The notes under the pieces were generated by a model that was not told the origin of the DNA, made no database searches, and saw only the letters and a program-made list of their open reading frames with translations. DNA of 49,899 nt, taken from contig JAURVT010000053.1 of the NCBI GenBank assembly GCA_030655315.1, forward strand, positions 35,917 through 85,815, written 5' to 3'. The translations under genes and the position numbers were made by a program. This document shows, in pieces, positions 33,888-42,456 of the stretch; position 1 is the stretch's first letter; each line of letters starts with the position of its first letter. The stretch is from Nocardioidaceae bacterium. GTDB lineage: Bacteria > Actinomycetota > Actinomycetes > Propionibacteriales > Nocardioidaceae.

Positions 33888-34078
33888 CGGTGCAGGCACC
33901 AACCCTCGGTCTGGTGACCTTCGGTCCCACCGTGGACGAGCCGATCGGCCCGTCGCGTCGATCTCTCGCAGATCCCTCGGGGCCCCCGCTCGACATCGCA
34001 TCGCCCCGGACGCCGGGCCGCGTGCGGCACCAGGTGCCGTCCGCGGTGGACGTGCCGGCAGCTCCGGAGGAGGAGTCC

Positions 34079-36220
34079 TTGGCTCGACGAGGCCAGCGCC
34101 AGCCCACGGCGCGTCGTTCCGCGTCCCGCGGCACCAACCAGCGACGGGCCCGCCCCCGCGACAACGAGGGCATCATCCCGGTGCTCGCGCGCGCCGTGCG
34201 CGAGGTCGAGGAGGCCGTCCAGCGCGGCCGCGTGACCCCCTCGGTGCGCACCCGGTTCCAGGTGGTCGCCCTGCTGATGCGGCGCGAGCGGGCCGTGATG
34301 AAGGCCGACGTCTCGGGCACCGAGTCGCACCGAGCCGAGCAGCTCAAGCGCCTCGACGGCATCGCCACCATCCTGGCCAAGACCGCCGCGCGCGACACCT
34401 CGCTGCTCGCGCTGCTGGCCGAGGACGCCGTCGTCTCGGGCGAGGCCCGCGACCTCGAGCGCGAGATGTACGAGGCCGCCGGACGCGAGCAGGAGCCCCA
34501 GGAGGAGGTGCCGGCACCGGAGACGCCGGCGCCGATCGTCCCCGAGCGCCGCGTCGTGCCGCAGTCGGTGGTCTCGCGCCAGCTCGCCAACCCGTTCCTC
34601 ACCCCCGACTTCTCCGCGGTGGCGCCCGCGCGCCGCTCCGAGGGCGGGCGGCTCGGTGTCTGGGAGCTGCTCGGTCCGCTCTTCCGGTCCTTCGAGACCC
34701 CGGCCCACGGCGCGTCGTCCTCGATGCCACTGCCCGAGCCCACCTCGCTCCGGGCCCCCGGCGACCTCGAGCTGATGCCTCACCAGGCGCAGCTGGTGGC
34801 GTCGGCCGCCGACGGGCACCGCACCTTCCTGCTCGCGGACGAGCCGGGCCTCGGCAAGACCGCGCAGGCCCTGCTCGCCGCGCAGGCGGCCGACGCGTAC
34901 CCGCTGCTCGTCGTCGTGCCCAACGTCGTCAAGACCAACTGGGCGCGCGAGGCGAGCCTGTGGACGCCCAAGCGTCCGGCCACCGTCATCCACGGCAACG
35001 GCGAGAACATCGACGGCTTCGCCGACATCGTCGTCGTCAACTACGAGGTGCTCGACCGGCACGTCGGCTGGCTGGGCGACCTCGGCTTCCGCGGCATGGT
35101 CGTGGACGAGGCGCACTTCATCAAGAACAAGAGCTCGCAGCGCTCGCAGCACGTGCTCGAGCTGTCCGAGCGGATCCGCTCGCGCGTGCAACGTCCCCTG
35201 CTGATGGCCCTCACCGGCACGCCGCTGATCAACGACATCGAGGACTTCAAGGCGATCTGGCAGTACCTCGGCTGGATCGACGACAAGAAGCCGCGCGCCG
35301 AGCTGATGGACTCCTTGGAGGAGATGGGGCTGACGCCGGCCGACCGCGGGTTCTACCCCGCGGCCCGGCGCTGCGTCGTCGACCTCGGCATCGTGCGTCG
35401 TCGCAAGGTCGACGTGGCCGCGGACATCCCCGCGCGCCGGATCGCCGACCTCCCGGTCGAGCTCGACGACGAGGCGGGTCGCTCGATCCGCGCGGCCGAG
35501 CGCGAGCTCGCCCGTCGTCTGGTCAAGCGCTACGACAACGCCCTCGAGATCCGCACGTCGGGCACCGTGGTCGACGGCATCGACCACGAGCTCGTGCGCC
35601 GGGTCGCCACGTGGGAGCGCGAGGAGACCAGCAACGCCAAGACCGGCGAGAACGTGTTCGGCATGATGCGCCGCATCGGCCAGGCCAAGGCCGGTCTCGC
35701 CGCCGACTACGCCGCCCAGCTGGCCCGCAGCGTCGGCAAGGTCGTCTTCTTCGCCAAGCACGTCGACGTGATGGACGCCGCCGAGGAGACCTTCGCCAAG
35801 CGCGGCATCGCGTTCTCCTCGATCCGTGGCGACCAGACGCCGTCCAGGCGCCAGAAGCAGATCGACGCGTTCGTCGAGGACCCGGACGTCAAGGTCGCGG
35901 TCTGCTCGCTGATGGCGGCCGGCGTCGGCCTGAACCTGCAGGTGGCGTCCAACGTCGTGCTCGCCGAGCTCTCGTGGACCGATGCCGAGCAGACGCAGGC
36001 CATCGACCGCGTCCACCGCATCGGCCAGGAGGAGCCCGTCACCGCGTGGCGCATCATCGCCTCGCAGACGATCGACACCCGCATCGCCGAGCTGATCGAC
36101 AGCAAGGCCGGACTCGCCGCCCGCGCCCTCGACGGCTCCGACGAGGAGATCTCGTCCTCCGCCGACGTCCAGCTCGAGGCCCTCGTCACCCTCCTCACCG
36201 ACGCCCTCGAGCGCCGGTAG
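34079..36220 (+). CDS. SNF2-type DEAD/DEAH helicase (SMARCAL1-like)
   Basis: A 713-residue SNF2-family ATPase with a ~220-residue actinobacterial N-terminal extension. The motor has Walker A DEPGLGKTAQ, DEAH in VVDEAHFIKN, LTGTPLIND, and in the second lobe SLMAAGVGLNLQVAS and IDRVHRIGQ. TTG at 34079 is preferred because AGGAGGAG lies 4-5 nt upstream and transcription probably starts near 33894. Likely remodels DNA or protein-DNA complexes, for example in repair or fork restart; the exact role is unknown. It ends just before the large palindrome. Confidence 0.85.
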   Translation: MARRGQRQPTARRSASRGTNQRRARPRDNEGIIPVLARAVREVEEAVQRGRVTPSVRTRFQVVALLMRRERAVMKADVSGTESHRAEQLKRLDGIATILAKTAARDTSLLALLAEDAVVSGEARDLEREMYEAAGREQEPQEEVPAPETPAPIVPERRVVPQSVVSRQLANPFLTPDFSAVAPARRSEGGRLGVWELLGPLFRSFETPAHGASSSMPLPEPTSLRAPGDLELMPHQAQLVASAADGHRTFLLADEPGLGKTAQALLAAQAADAYPLLVVVPNVVKTNWAREASLWTPKRPATVIHGNGENIDGFADIVVVNYEVLDRHVGWLGDLGFRGMVVDEAHFIKNKSSQRSQHVLELSERIRSRVQRPLLMALTGTPLINDIEDFKAIWQYLGWIDDKKPRAELMDSLEEMGLTPADRGFYPAARRCVVDLGIVRRRKVDVAADIPARRIADLPVELDDEAGRSIRAAERELARRLVKRYDNALEIRTSGTVVDGIDHELVRRVATWEREETSNAKTGENVFGMMRRIGQAKAGLAADYAAQLARSVGKVVFFAKHVDVMDAAEETFAKRGIAFSSIRGDQTPSRRQKQIDAFVEDPDVKVAVCSLMAAGVGLNLQVASNVVLAELSWTDAEQTQAIDRVHRIGQEEPVTAWRIIASQTIDTRIAELIDSKAGLAARALDGSDEEISSSADVQLEALVTLLTDALERR

Positions 36221-36227
36221 CGCCCCT

Positions 36228-36319
36228 GTCGGATTCCCAGGTAGGCACGGAATTCCGACAGGACCACGGAGAATTCTCCGTGGTCCTGTCGGAGAACCGT
36301 GCCTACCTGGGAATTCGAC
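36228..36319. repeat. 92-nt near-perfect palindrome between convergent genes
   Basis: The sequence folds on itself around GGAGAATTCTCC (centre 36273/36274) with 46-nt arms and only four unpaired or wobble positions (one near the outer end, three around 36251-36253 against 36294-36296). It lies exactly between the stops of the helicase and the minus-strand glutaredoxin-like gene, so it can act as a bidirectional terminator. The arms are far longer than a normal terminator stem. Confidence 0.8.
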
Positions 36320-36320
36320 G

Positions 36321-36551
36321 TCAGGAGTCGAGGCGGGCGGACAGCTGCTCGTCGGACGGCTCGACGAGGTGCGAGCCGTCGGGGAGGACGACGACGGGGA
36401 TGGTGCCGACACCGCTGATCTCGCGGGCGCGACGGGCGCCGTCCTCGGTGTCGGTGTCGACGTGCACGTGGTCGACGCCTCGGGTCTGCAGCAGGGCGAG
36501 GGAGCGGCGGTGGTCCGGGCACCAGTCGGCGCCGTAGATCGTCACGGTCAT
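36321..36551 (-). CDS. Glutaredoxin/mycoredoxin-like protein with CPDH active site
   Basis: A 76-residue thioredoxin-fold protein. The start MTVTIYGADWCPDHRRS has Cys11 but His14 where most glutaredoxins have the second cysteine, so it is a monothiol-type CxxH variant. The cis-proline loop GTIPVVVLPDGS is present. It begins 4 nt after the AraC regulator stop and is probably co-transcribed. Role in thiol redox control or de-mycothiolation is inferred. Confidence 0.8.
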   Translation of the reverse strand: MTVTIYGADWCPDHRRSLALLQTRGVDHVHVDTDTEDGARRAREISGVGTIPVVVLPDGSHLVEPSDEQLSARLDS

Positions 36552-36555
36552 GGCC

Positions 36556-37602
36556 TCATCCTCCCGCGTCGACGGTGACGGCGGTGGCCGTGGTGGCCGA
36601 GGCCTCGCCGCGGCGGACGGCCGACGGGGTGGCGGACCACCACCGGCGGCAGCAGCGGGTGAGCGCGGACTGCTCGGACAGGCCCAGCAGGCCGGCGACC
36701 TGCGACAGCGGGACGTCGGTGGTGGTGAGGTAGCGCCGGGCCGCCTGCTGCCGGGCGTCGTCCAGCACCTGCGCGAACGACGTGCCCTCGGAGGCCAGGC
36801 GTCGCTGCAGCGTCCGGGGGTGGACGTTCAGCAGGCCCGCCACCGAGCCGACGTCGGGCACGGTCGTGCCGAGCGTCTGCTGGACGGCGCCGCGCACCCG
36901 CGGCGTCACGCCCGTCGCGCCGACCGGCGACTGCTCGGCCAGGAACGAGACGGCCATCTGCCGGATCGTCTCGTCGCTCCCGGCGAGCGGGAGGTCGCCC
37001 AGGCTGCTCGGCAGCCGCAGCATCGCCGCCGGACGACGCGTGCGCACCTGGGCACCGAAGAACTCCTCGTACACCTCGATCGGCGCCAGCGGCTCGTGCG
37101 GCAGGTCGACCGTGCGCAACCCGTACGACCCGCCGACGAGCAGCCCGATCGCGCGGTGCAGGAAGCCCAGCCCGAGGTCGGTGCCCTGCACCGGCACCGG
37201 CAGGCCGGGCGCCGGTCCGTAGCGCAGCGCGGACACGCCACGCACGCCGTCGGGATCGGGCTGCTCGGTGACGCTGAGCGACGGCGCGTGCACGAACAGG
37301 TAGCGCCCCGTGCACTCCATCGCGTCGGACACGGTGGGGGAGTTCTGGATGGCCAGCGCGAGCGGGCCCAGCATGCTGAGGTCCTGGCGTGCCGCGACCA
37401 GCAGACCGAGGTCGGGACGGTCCAGCGTCCGCGCGGCCACCTCGAGCACCTCGGCCATCGCGACCTCGGGCACGAGCAGGTCGTCGGCATCGAGCGCGGC
37501 CGGGTCCAGGCCCGCCCGTCGGGCCATCGCGTCGGCGTCGCCCCCGAGCCCCTCGACGACGTCGCGGAACCCGCGGATCCCAGCGGAACGGATGACGGAC
37601 AT
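36556..37602 (-). CDS. AraC family transcriptional regulator, VirS-like
   Basis: A 348-residue regulator with an N-terminal arabinose-binding-like domain (PF12625 type, about 15-200) and a C-terminal AraC HTH (about 240-335: NVHPRTLQRRLASEGTSF and LGLSEQSALTRCCRRWW). ATG at 37602 is used. It is divergent from the MymA-like monooxygenase with 69 bp between starts, the same arrangement as VirS-mymA in mycobacteria, so it most likely controls that gene and the alcohol dehydrogenase. The inducer is unknown. Confidence 0.85.
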   Translation of the reverse strand: MSVIRSAGIRGFRDVVEGLGGDADAMARRAGLDPAALDADDLLVPEVAMAEVLEVAARTLDRPDLGLLVAARQDLSMLGPLALAIQNSPTVSDAMECTGRYLFVHAPSLSVTEQPDPDGVRGVSALRYGPAPGLPVPVQGTDLGLGFLHRAIGLLVGGSYGLRTVDLPHEPLAPIEVYEEFFGAQVRTRRPAAMLRLPSSLGDLPLAGSDETIRQMAVSFLAEQSPVGATGVTPRVRGAVQQTLGTTVPDVGSVAGLLNVHPRTLQRRLASEGTSFAQVLDDARQQAARRYLTTTDVPLSQVAGLLGLSEQSALTRCCRRWWSATPSAVRRGEASATTATAVTVDAGG

Positions 37603-37671
37603 GTCGTCCAGGGTCAAAGACCTGTCGCGCAGAGTCAAGTACCCCGGTCCGGTGCGCGGCAGGATGGGAGC
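37603..37671. promoter_or_regulatory. virS-mymA-type divergent promoter region
   Basis: Sixty-nine bp between two divergent starts. Two direct near-repeats, GGGTCAAAGACC (37611-37622) and AGAGTCAAGTACC (37631-37643), spaced about 20 nt apart, are candidate AraC-type half-sites. Confidence 0.4.
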
Positions 37672-39210
37672 ATGCCCAGCACTGCGACGAGCCGAGACCA
37701 CACCAGCACCCACCTGCCCGACCACGTCGACGTCGTGGTCGTCGGCGCCGGACTCTCCGGCGTCGGCGCCGGTTACCGCCTGCAGACCGAGCTCCCCGGC
37801 CGCAGCTACCTGATCCTGGAGTCGCGCGACACGATGGGCGGCACCTGGGACCTGTTCCGGTACCCCGGCGTCCGTTCGGACTCGGACATGTTCACCCTCG
37901 GCTACCCCTTCAAGCCCTGGCGCGAGGCCAAGTCGATCGCCGACGGCGACTCGATCCTGCGCTACATCCAGGAGACCGCCTCCGAGTTCGGCATCGACGA
38001 GCACATCCGCTATGGCACCAAGGTGCTCGCCGCGGACTTCTCCACGGCGGACGCGCTGTGGACCCTCACCCTCGAGCGCCGGACGCCGGACGGCACCGAG
38101 CAGGTCACGATGACCACCGGGTTCCTCTACTCGTGCGCCGGCTACTACGACTACGACCAGACCTACGCGCCCACCTTCGCGGGCATCGACGACTTCGCGG
38201 GCGAGGTCGTCCACCCGCAGTTCTGGCCCGAGGACCTCGACTACGCCGGCAAGAAGGTGGTCGTGATCGGCAGCGGCGCGACCGCCGTGACGCTGGTGCC
38301 GTCGATGGCGTCCGTGGCCTCCCACGTGACGATGCTGCAGCGCAGCCCCACCTGGATCAGTGCCGTGCCCGGACGCGACAAGAAGGCGGACGCGCTGCGC
38401 GAGCTGCTGCCCGCCGACCTCGCGCACCGGATCATCCGCGCCAAGAACATCGTCTTCGGCACCGCCTTCTACGAGTTCTGCCGCCGCCGCCCGCAGCAGG
38501 CCCGCACGCTCCTGCTCGGCCTCACCACCAAGATCCTCAAGGACCCCGACGCGGTGGCCGAGCACTTCACCCCGTCGTACGACCCGTGGGACCAGCGCCT
38601 GTGCGCGGTGCCCAACGCCGACCTGTTCAAGGCCATGAAGGCCGGCGACGCGAGCGTCGTCACCGACACCATCGACACCTTCGTGCCCGAGGGCATCCGC
38701 CTCAGCTCGGGTGAGGTGCTCGAGGCCGACGTCGTGGTGACCGCCACCGGTCTCCAGCTGCTCGCGTTCGGTGGCATCGAGCCGCACGTCGACGGCGCGC
38801 CCGTGCCGCTGGACGAGCAGTTCGTCTGGCAGGGCGCGATGATGACCGGCGTCCCGAACTTCGCCGTCTGCATCGGTTACACCAACGCCTCGTGGACGCT
38901 GCGGGCCGACCTCTCGTCCCGCCTGGTCTGCAAGGTGCTGGCCTGGATGGACCGGCACGACTACGCGGCGGTCGAGCCCGTGCCCGACCGCGAGCTGCAG
39001 GAGCGTCCGCTGCTCGACCTCGCCGCCGGCTACGTCCAGCGCTCGATCGCGGCCTTCCCGCGCCAGGGCGACAGCGGTCCGTGGCGGGTGCGTCAGAGCT
39101 ACCTCGTCGACGCCGCCACGACCATGCGCACCAACCTCGCCAAGACCCTCAGGGCGACGCCCCGCTCCGCCACGCGCCAGGCCGCCGACCGCGACCTGCT
39201 CGCCGGCTGA
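37672..39210 (+). CDS. MymA-like flavin-containing/Baeyer-Villiger monooxygenase
   Basis: A 512-residue FAD- and NADPH-dependent monooxygenase. FAD-binding GAGLSGVGAG is at 25-34, the Baeyer-Villiger fingerprint FxGxxxHxxxWP is present as FAGEVVHPQFWP (175-186), and the NADPH site IGSGATAV follows. Strings such as FRYPGVRSDSDMFT, GKKVVVIGSGATAVTL and GYTNASWTL make it close to mycobacterial MymA (Rv3083 type). ATG at 37672 follows AGGATGGGAG. It likely oxygenates a hydrophobic ketone or aldehyde; the neighbouring dehydrogenase fits a lipid or xenobiotic oxidation pathway. Confidence 0.9.
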   Translation: MPSTATSRDHTSTHLPDHVDVVVVGAGLSGVGAGYRLQTELPGRSYLILESRDTMGGTWDLFRYPGVRSDSDMFTLGYPFKPWREAKSIADGDSILRYIQETASEFGIDEHIRYGTKVLAADFSTADALWTLTLERRTPDGTEQVTMTTGFLYSCAGYYDYDQTYAPTFAGIDDFAGEVVHPQFWPEDLDYAGKKVVVIGSGATAVTLVPSMASVASHVTMLQRSPTWISAVPGRDKKADALRELLPADLAHRIIRAKNIVFGTAFYEFCRRRPQQARTLLLGLTTKILKDPDAVAEHFTPSYDPWDQRLCAVPNADLFKAMKAGDASVVTDTIDTFVPEGIRLSSGEVLEADVVVTATGLQLLAFGGIEPHVDGAPVPLDEQFVWQGAMMTGVPNFAVCIGYTNASWTLRADLSSRLVCKVLAWMDRHDYAAVEPVPDRELQERPLLDLAAGYVQRSIAAFPRQGDSGPWRVRQSYLVDAATTMRTNLAKTLRATPRSATRQAADRDLLAG

Positions 39211-39237
39211 CCCCCACCCCTCCCAGGAGACCCCGAC

Positions 39238-40308
39238 ATGACGACGATGCGCGCCCAGCGCCTGGACACCACGACCCTCACGTTCGAGGTGACCGACGTC
39301 CCGGTCCCCTCGCCCGGCCCCGGCGAGGTCCTGATCGAGGTGGCGTTCTGCGGCATCTGCCACTCCGACGTCAGCCTGATCGACGGCACCTTCCCGGCGA
39401 TGGGTCCCGAGGTGGTGACCCAGGGTCACGAGGCGTCGGGCACCATCGCCGAGCTCGGCGAGGGCGTCACCGGGTGGCAGGTCGGCGACCGCGTCGTGCC
39501 CGCCGCCGGACGCCCGTGCATGGCCTGCGGTGCGTGCGCCCGCGGCGACTTCTCCGGGTGCACCAACCTGCAGCTGATGGCGTTCGCGTACGACGGCGCG
39601 TGGGCGGAGTACACGGTGGCCCAGGCCGGCGGCCTGACCAGGGTGCCCGACAACGTCTCGATGGAGCAGGCCGCGATCCTGGCCGACGCGGTCTCGACGC
39701 CCTACGGGGCCGTGGTGCACACCGCCGACCTGCGGGTCGGCGAGTCGGTCGGCGTCTGGGGCGCCGGCGGCGTGGGCACCCACGTCGTCCAGCTCGCGCG
39801 GCTCGTCGGCGCCTGCCCGATCGTCGTGCTCGACCTCGACCCGGACGTGCGCGCCCGCGCCCTCGAGCTGGGCGCCGACCTCGCGCTCGACTCGCGCGAC
39901 CCGGACGTGCAGAAGAAGATCTTCGAGATCACCGAGGGTCGCATGCTCGACGTCGCGTTCGACGCCGTCGGCATCTCCGCGACGTTCGAGCAGGCACTCG
40001 AGATGCTCGCCAACCGGGGCCGCCTGGTCGGCGTCGGCATGAGCGCGCAGGAGGTGTCGCTCGGGTCGACCATGCTGTTCAACCTCACCCGCAAGCAGGT
40101 CCGCGGCCACCTCGGCTACGACGTCGCCGACATCGCGACGCTCGCCCGACTCGTCTCGACCGGTCGCCTCGACCTGTCCCGCTCGATCTCGGAGGTCATC
40201 GCGCTGGAGGACGTCGCCGAGGGCGTCCGCAAGCTGCAGGAGCGCGAGGGCAGCCCCGTCCGCATCCTGGTCGACCCACACCGGGGAGCGGACCGCCCGG
40301 AGGCCTGA
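39238..40308 (+). CDS. Zinc-dependent alcohol dehydrogenase (AdhD-like)
   Basis: A 356-residue medium-chain dehydrogenase. The catalytic zinc site has Cys38 and the GHE motif (63-65); the structural zinc is held by Cys94, Cys97, Cys100 and Cys108 (PCMACGACARGDFSGC). The cofactor fold has GVWGAGGVGTHVVQLAR followed by acidic LDLDPD, favouring NAD(H). CCAGGAGA precedes the ATG. It lies 27 nt after the monooxygenase, as the AdhD homologue does in mymA loci, and would interconvert alcohol and carbonyl substrates or products of that enzyme. Confidence 0.88.
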   Translation: MTTMRAQRLDTTTLTFEVTDVPVPSPGPGEVLIEVAFCGICHSDVSLIDGTFPAMGPEVVTQGHEASGTIAELGEGVTGWQVGDRVVPAAGRPCMACGACARGDFSGCTNLQLMAFAYDGAWAEYTVAQAGGLTRVPDNVSMEQAAILADAVSTPYGAVVHTADLRVGESVGVWGAGGVGTHVVQLARLVGACPIVVLDLDPDVRARALELGADLALDSRDPDVQKKIFEITEGRMLDVAFDAVGISATFEQALEMLANRGRLVGVGMSAQEVSLGSTMLFNLTRKQVRGHLGYDVADIATLARLVSTGRLDLSRSISEVIALEDVAEGVRKLQEREGSPVRILVDPHRGADRPEA

Positions 40309-40322
40309 GCGCCCCGGGGCGC
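40309..40322 (+). terminator. G+C-rich hairpin after the alcohol dehydrogenase
   Basis: GCGCCCCGGGGCGC is a perfect palindrome starting one base after the stop codon. It is short and lacks a U-run; a terminator role is likely but not certain. Confidence 0.4.
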
Positions 40323-40459
40323 GGGGCGCCGAACGGGGTGGAGGGGCGCGTGCACGGCGGCCGGATGAATTCTCCACGTCAGGTTCTGCGGCGAGGTGAG
40401 TCGCGGTGCACAGTGAAAGGCCGTCGGGCATTCGCGCCCGCCGCCCTTCTCACCGGCCT

Positions 40460-40477
40460 CGACGTGGGGACACGTCG
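40460..40477 (+). promoter_or_regulatory. Inverted repeat in the leader of the MAA operon
   Basis: CGACGTG-GGGA-CACGTCG is a perfect 7-bp inverted repeat about 52 nt before the first start codon of the MAA operon. It could be an operator or an mRNA hairpin. The rest of the 220-bp gap (40309-40528) holds no recognised promoter boxes or riboswitch. Confidence 0.4.
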
Positions 40478-40528
40478 CACGGCCGCAGGTGGCGAGGGAA
40501 TCCCCCACCCCACAGCAAGGCACCCCCC

Positions 40529-41194
40529 ATGACCGCACTCCTGTTCGGCTCCATCAGCACGATCGCCGACACCTCCGAGCTCCAGCGTGAGTCCTTCAAC
40601 GAGGCCTTCGCCCAGCACGACCTCGGTTGGACCTGGGACCGCGAGGACTACGTCGAGATGCTCCGTGGCAACGGCGGCGCGGACCGGATCACCGGTTACG
40701 CCGCCGAGCAGGGCCAGGACGTCGACGCCGCCGCCGTCCACCGCACCAAGTCCGAGATCTTCCAGCGCAAGCTCGGCAGCTCGCCGATCACGCTGCGTCC
40801 GGGCGTCCTCGACGCCGTGCGTGCGGCGAAGGACGCCGGCGCCAAGGTCGGCCTCGTCACCACCACGTCACCGGCCAACGTCGAGGCCCTGGTCGGCGCG
40901 CTGGCGCCCGACCTCGCGCTGAGCGACTTCGACGTCGTCGTCGACTCCACCTCGGTGGAGCAGGTCAAGCCCGACCCGGCCGCCTACCGCTACGCGCTGG
41001 AGACCCTCGGCGAGACCGCGGACGCCGCGACCGCCGTCGAGGACAACGTCGGCGGCGTGAGCGCGGCCGTGGCCGCCGGCGTCACCTGCGTCGCCTTCCC
41101 CAACGCCAACACCGCGTCGCACGACTTCGGGCAGGCCTCGAAGACCGTCGACCACCTCGACCCCGCCGACCTCGCCCTCTCGGGCCGGGCATGA
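40529..41194 (+). CDS. HAD-superfamily protein lacking the catalytic nucleophile, first gene of the MAA operon
   Basis: A 221-residue CbbY/beta-phosphoglucomutase-like HAD protein. Motif I, normally FDxDGT, reads FGSIST (Gly7 and Ile9 replace both aspartates), so it cannot form the usual phospho-enzyme. Later motifs survive: TTTS (111-114), Lys147 in QVKPDP and Glu171-Asp172 in AVEDNVGG. It begins the operon and its stop overlaps an upstream ATG of the cyclase gene (ATGA). A phosphosugar-binding or regulatory role near the sugar-phosphate cyclase is plausible. Annotation as a phosphatase would be misleading. Confidence 0.85.
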   Translation: MTALLFGSISTIADTSELQRESFNEAFAQHDLGWTWDREDYVEMLRGNGGADRITGYAAEQGQDVDAAAVHRTKSEIFQRKLGSSPITLRPGVLDAVRAAKDAGAKVGLVTTTSPANVEALVGALAPDLALSDFDVVVDSTSVEQVKPDPAAYRYALETLGETADAATAVEDNVGGVSAAVAAGVTCVAFPNANTASHDFGQASKTVDHLDPADLALSGRA

Positions 41195-41226
41195 CCGCCG
41201 ACCTCGTCGACCTCCAGGAGACAGCG

Positions 41227-42456
41227 ATGACCCCCACCTCCACCGTCACCCGCACCGACGGCGGCTTCCACGTCGAGGCGTACGAGAAGATCGAGTACAG
41301 CCTCGTCCCGGTCGACGGCGTGTTCGCCCCGCACAACGCCCAGCTGGCCGACAGCTACCGCCACCTCGGTCGCTGCCTGGCCGTCGTGGACGAGAACGTG
41401 CTCGCCCTGCACCGCGAGCCCATGCAGGCGTACTTCGACCACCACGACATCGCGCTCACCGTCATCCCGGTCGCCATCACCGAGAAGGACAAGACGATGG
41501 GCACGCTGGAGCGCATCGTCGACGCCATCTCGGCGTTCGGACTGCTGCGCACCGAGCCCGTCCTGGTCGTCGGCGGCGGCCTGGTCACCGACGTGGCCGG
41601 CTTCGCGTGCGCGTCCTACAAGCGCGCCACCCCGTACATCCGGATCCCGACCACGCTGATCGGCCTGATCGACGCGAGCGTGTCGATCAAGGTCGCGGTC
41701 AACCACGGCAAGGCCAAGAACCGCCTCGGCGCCTACCACGCGTCGCAGAAGGTGCTGCTGGACTTCTCCTTCCTCGGCAGCCTCGGCGAGGACCAGGTCC
41801 GCAACGGCATGGCCGAGCTGATCAAGATCGCGGTCGTGGCCAACCGGACGGTCTTCGACCTGCTCGACGAGCACGGCGAGGAGCTGCTGCGCACCCGCTT
41901 CGGCCACCTCGGCGGCAGCGACGAGATCCGCAAGATCGCCGACCAGGTCACCGACGACGCCATCGACACCATGCTCCGCCTCGAGGTCCCCAACCTCGCC
42001 GAGCTCGACCTCGACCGCGTCATCGCCTACGGCCACACCTGGAGCCCGACGCTCGAGCTCACCCCCGAGGTGCCCTACTTCCACGGCCACGCGATCTCCG
42101 TCGACATGGCCTACTCGGCCACGCTCGCCGCCGAGCGCGGGTACATCTCGGTCGGCGACCGAGACGCGATCCACGCGCTGATGAGCCGGCTCGGCCTCAC
42201 CGTCGACAGCCCGCACCTCACCGCCGACCTGCTGCGCGAGTCGACGGCCTCGATCCTGCAGACCCGTGACGGCCTGCTCCGGGCCGCCGCGCCCAGCCCG
42301 ATCGGCGAGTGCGTGTTCATGAACGACGTGAGCGACGAGGAGCTGGCGTCGACCCTCGAGCTGCACCGCGAGGTCGCCGCCGCGCTGCCGCGCGGGGGAG
42401 CGGGCATCGACGCGTTCATGACGCCCCGCACCAGCCCCGTCGTCGCGGCGCCGTGA
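41227..42456 (+). CDS. mysA: Sugar-phosphate cyclase, desmethyl-4-deoxygadusol synthase type (MysA)
   Basis: A 409-residue dehydroquinate-synthase-like cyclase predicted to convert sedoheptulose 7-phosphate to desmethyl-4-deoxygadusol, the core of MAAs. NAD-binding [13 protein letters not shown] is at 114-126, and zinc ligands are Glu197, His270 and His286 with Lys200. [32 protein letters not shown] and [10 protein letters not shown] match the MysA/2-epi-5-epi-valiolone branch rather than AroB. The choice of DDG synthase over valiolone synthase rests mainly on MysB-D downstream. ATG at 41227 has AGGAG 6 nt upstream; ATG at 41191 overlaps the HAD stop and is the alternative. Confidence 0.88.
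   Translation: MTPTSTVTRTDGGFHVEAYEKIEYSLVPVDGVFAPHNAQLADSYRHLGRCLAVVDENVLALHREPMQAYFDHHDIALTVIPVAITEKDKTMGTLERIVDAISAFGLLRTEPVLVVGGGLVTDVAGFACASYKRATPYIRIPTTLIGLIDASVSIKVAVNHGKAKNRLGAYHASQKVLLDFSFLGSLGEDQVRNGMAELIKIAVVANRTVFDLLDEHGEELLRTRFGHLGGSDEIRKIADQVTDDAIDTMLRLEVPNLAELDLDRVIAYGHTWSPTLELTPEVPYFHGHAISVDMAYSATLAAERGYISVGDRDAIHALMSRLGLTVDSPHLTADLLRESTASILQTRDGLLRAAAPSPIGECVFMNDVSDEELASTLELHREVAAALPRGGAGIDAFMTPRTSPVVAAP

Larger units (their letters stand above)
33754..34078. other. Divergent intergenic region between the Nit1C operon and the helicase
   Basis: This 325-bp region carries the GlnR-like box and, for the plus-strand helicase, the promoter listed at 33882-33887. The remaining ~180 nt would be the helicase 5' leader. 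The frame is open there but has no ribosome-binding site at its GTG (33890). Confidence 0.5.

Noticed and set aside
33890-34078. N-terminal extension of the helicase from GTG 33890
   Set aside because: No ribosome-binding site, and a -10 box (TACTAT) ends 2 nt before it; TTG at 34079 has a strong AGGAGGAG.
36556-40431. 1291-codon minus-strand frame
   Set aside because: Only its last ~348 codons (AraC regulator) look like protein; the remainder is antisense to the monooxygenase and dehydrogenase genes.
40309-40528. Riboswitch before the MAA operon
   Set aside because: A hairpin (40460-40477) is visible but no known riboswitch core could be recognised by eye.
41227-42456. Classical shikimate-pathway dehydroquinate synthase (AroB)
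   Set aside because: GHTWSP replaces the AroB GHTFGH pattern, the MysA/valiolone-type strings are present, and MysB-C-D genes follow directly.
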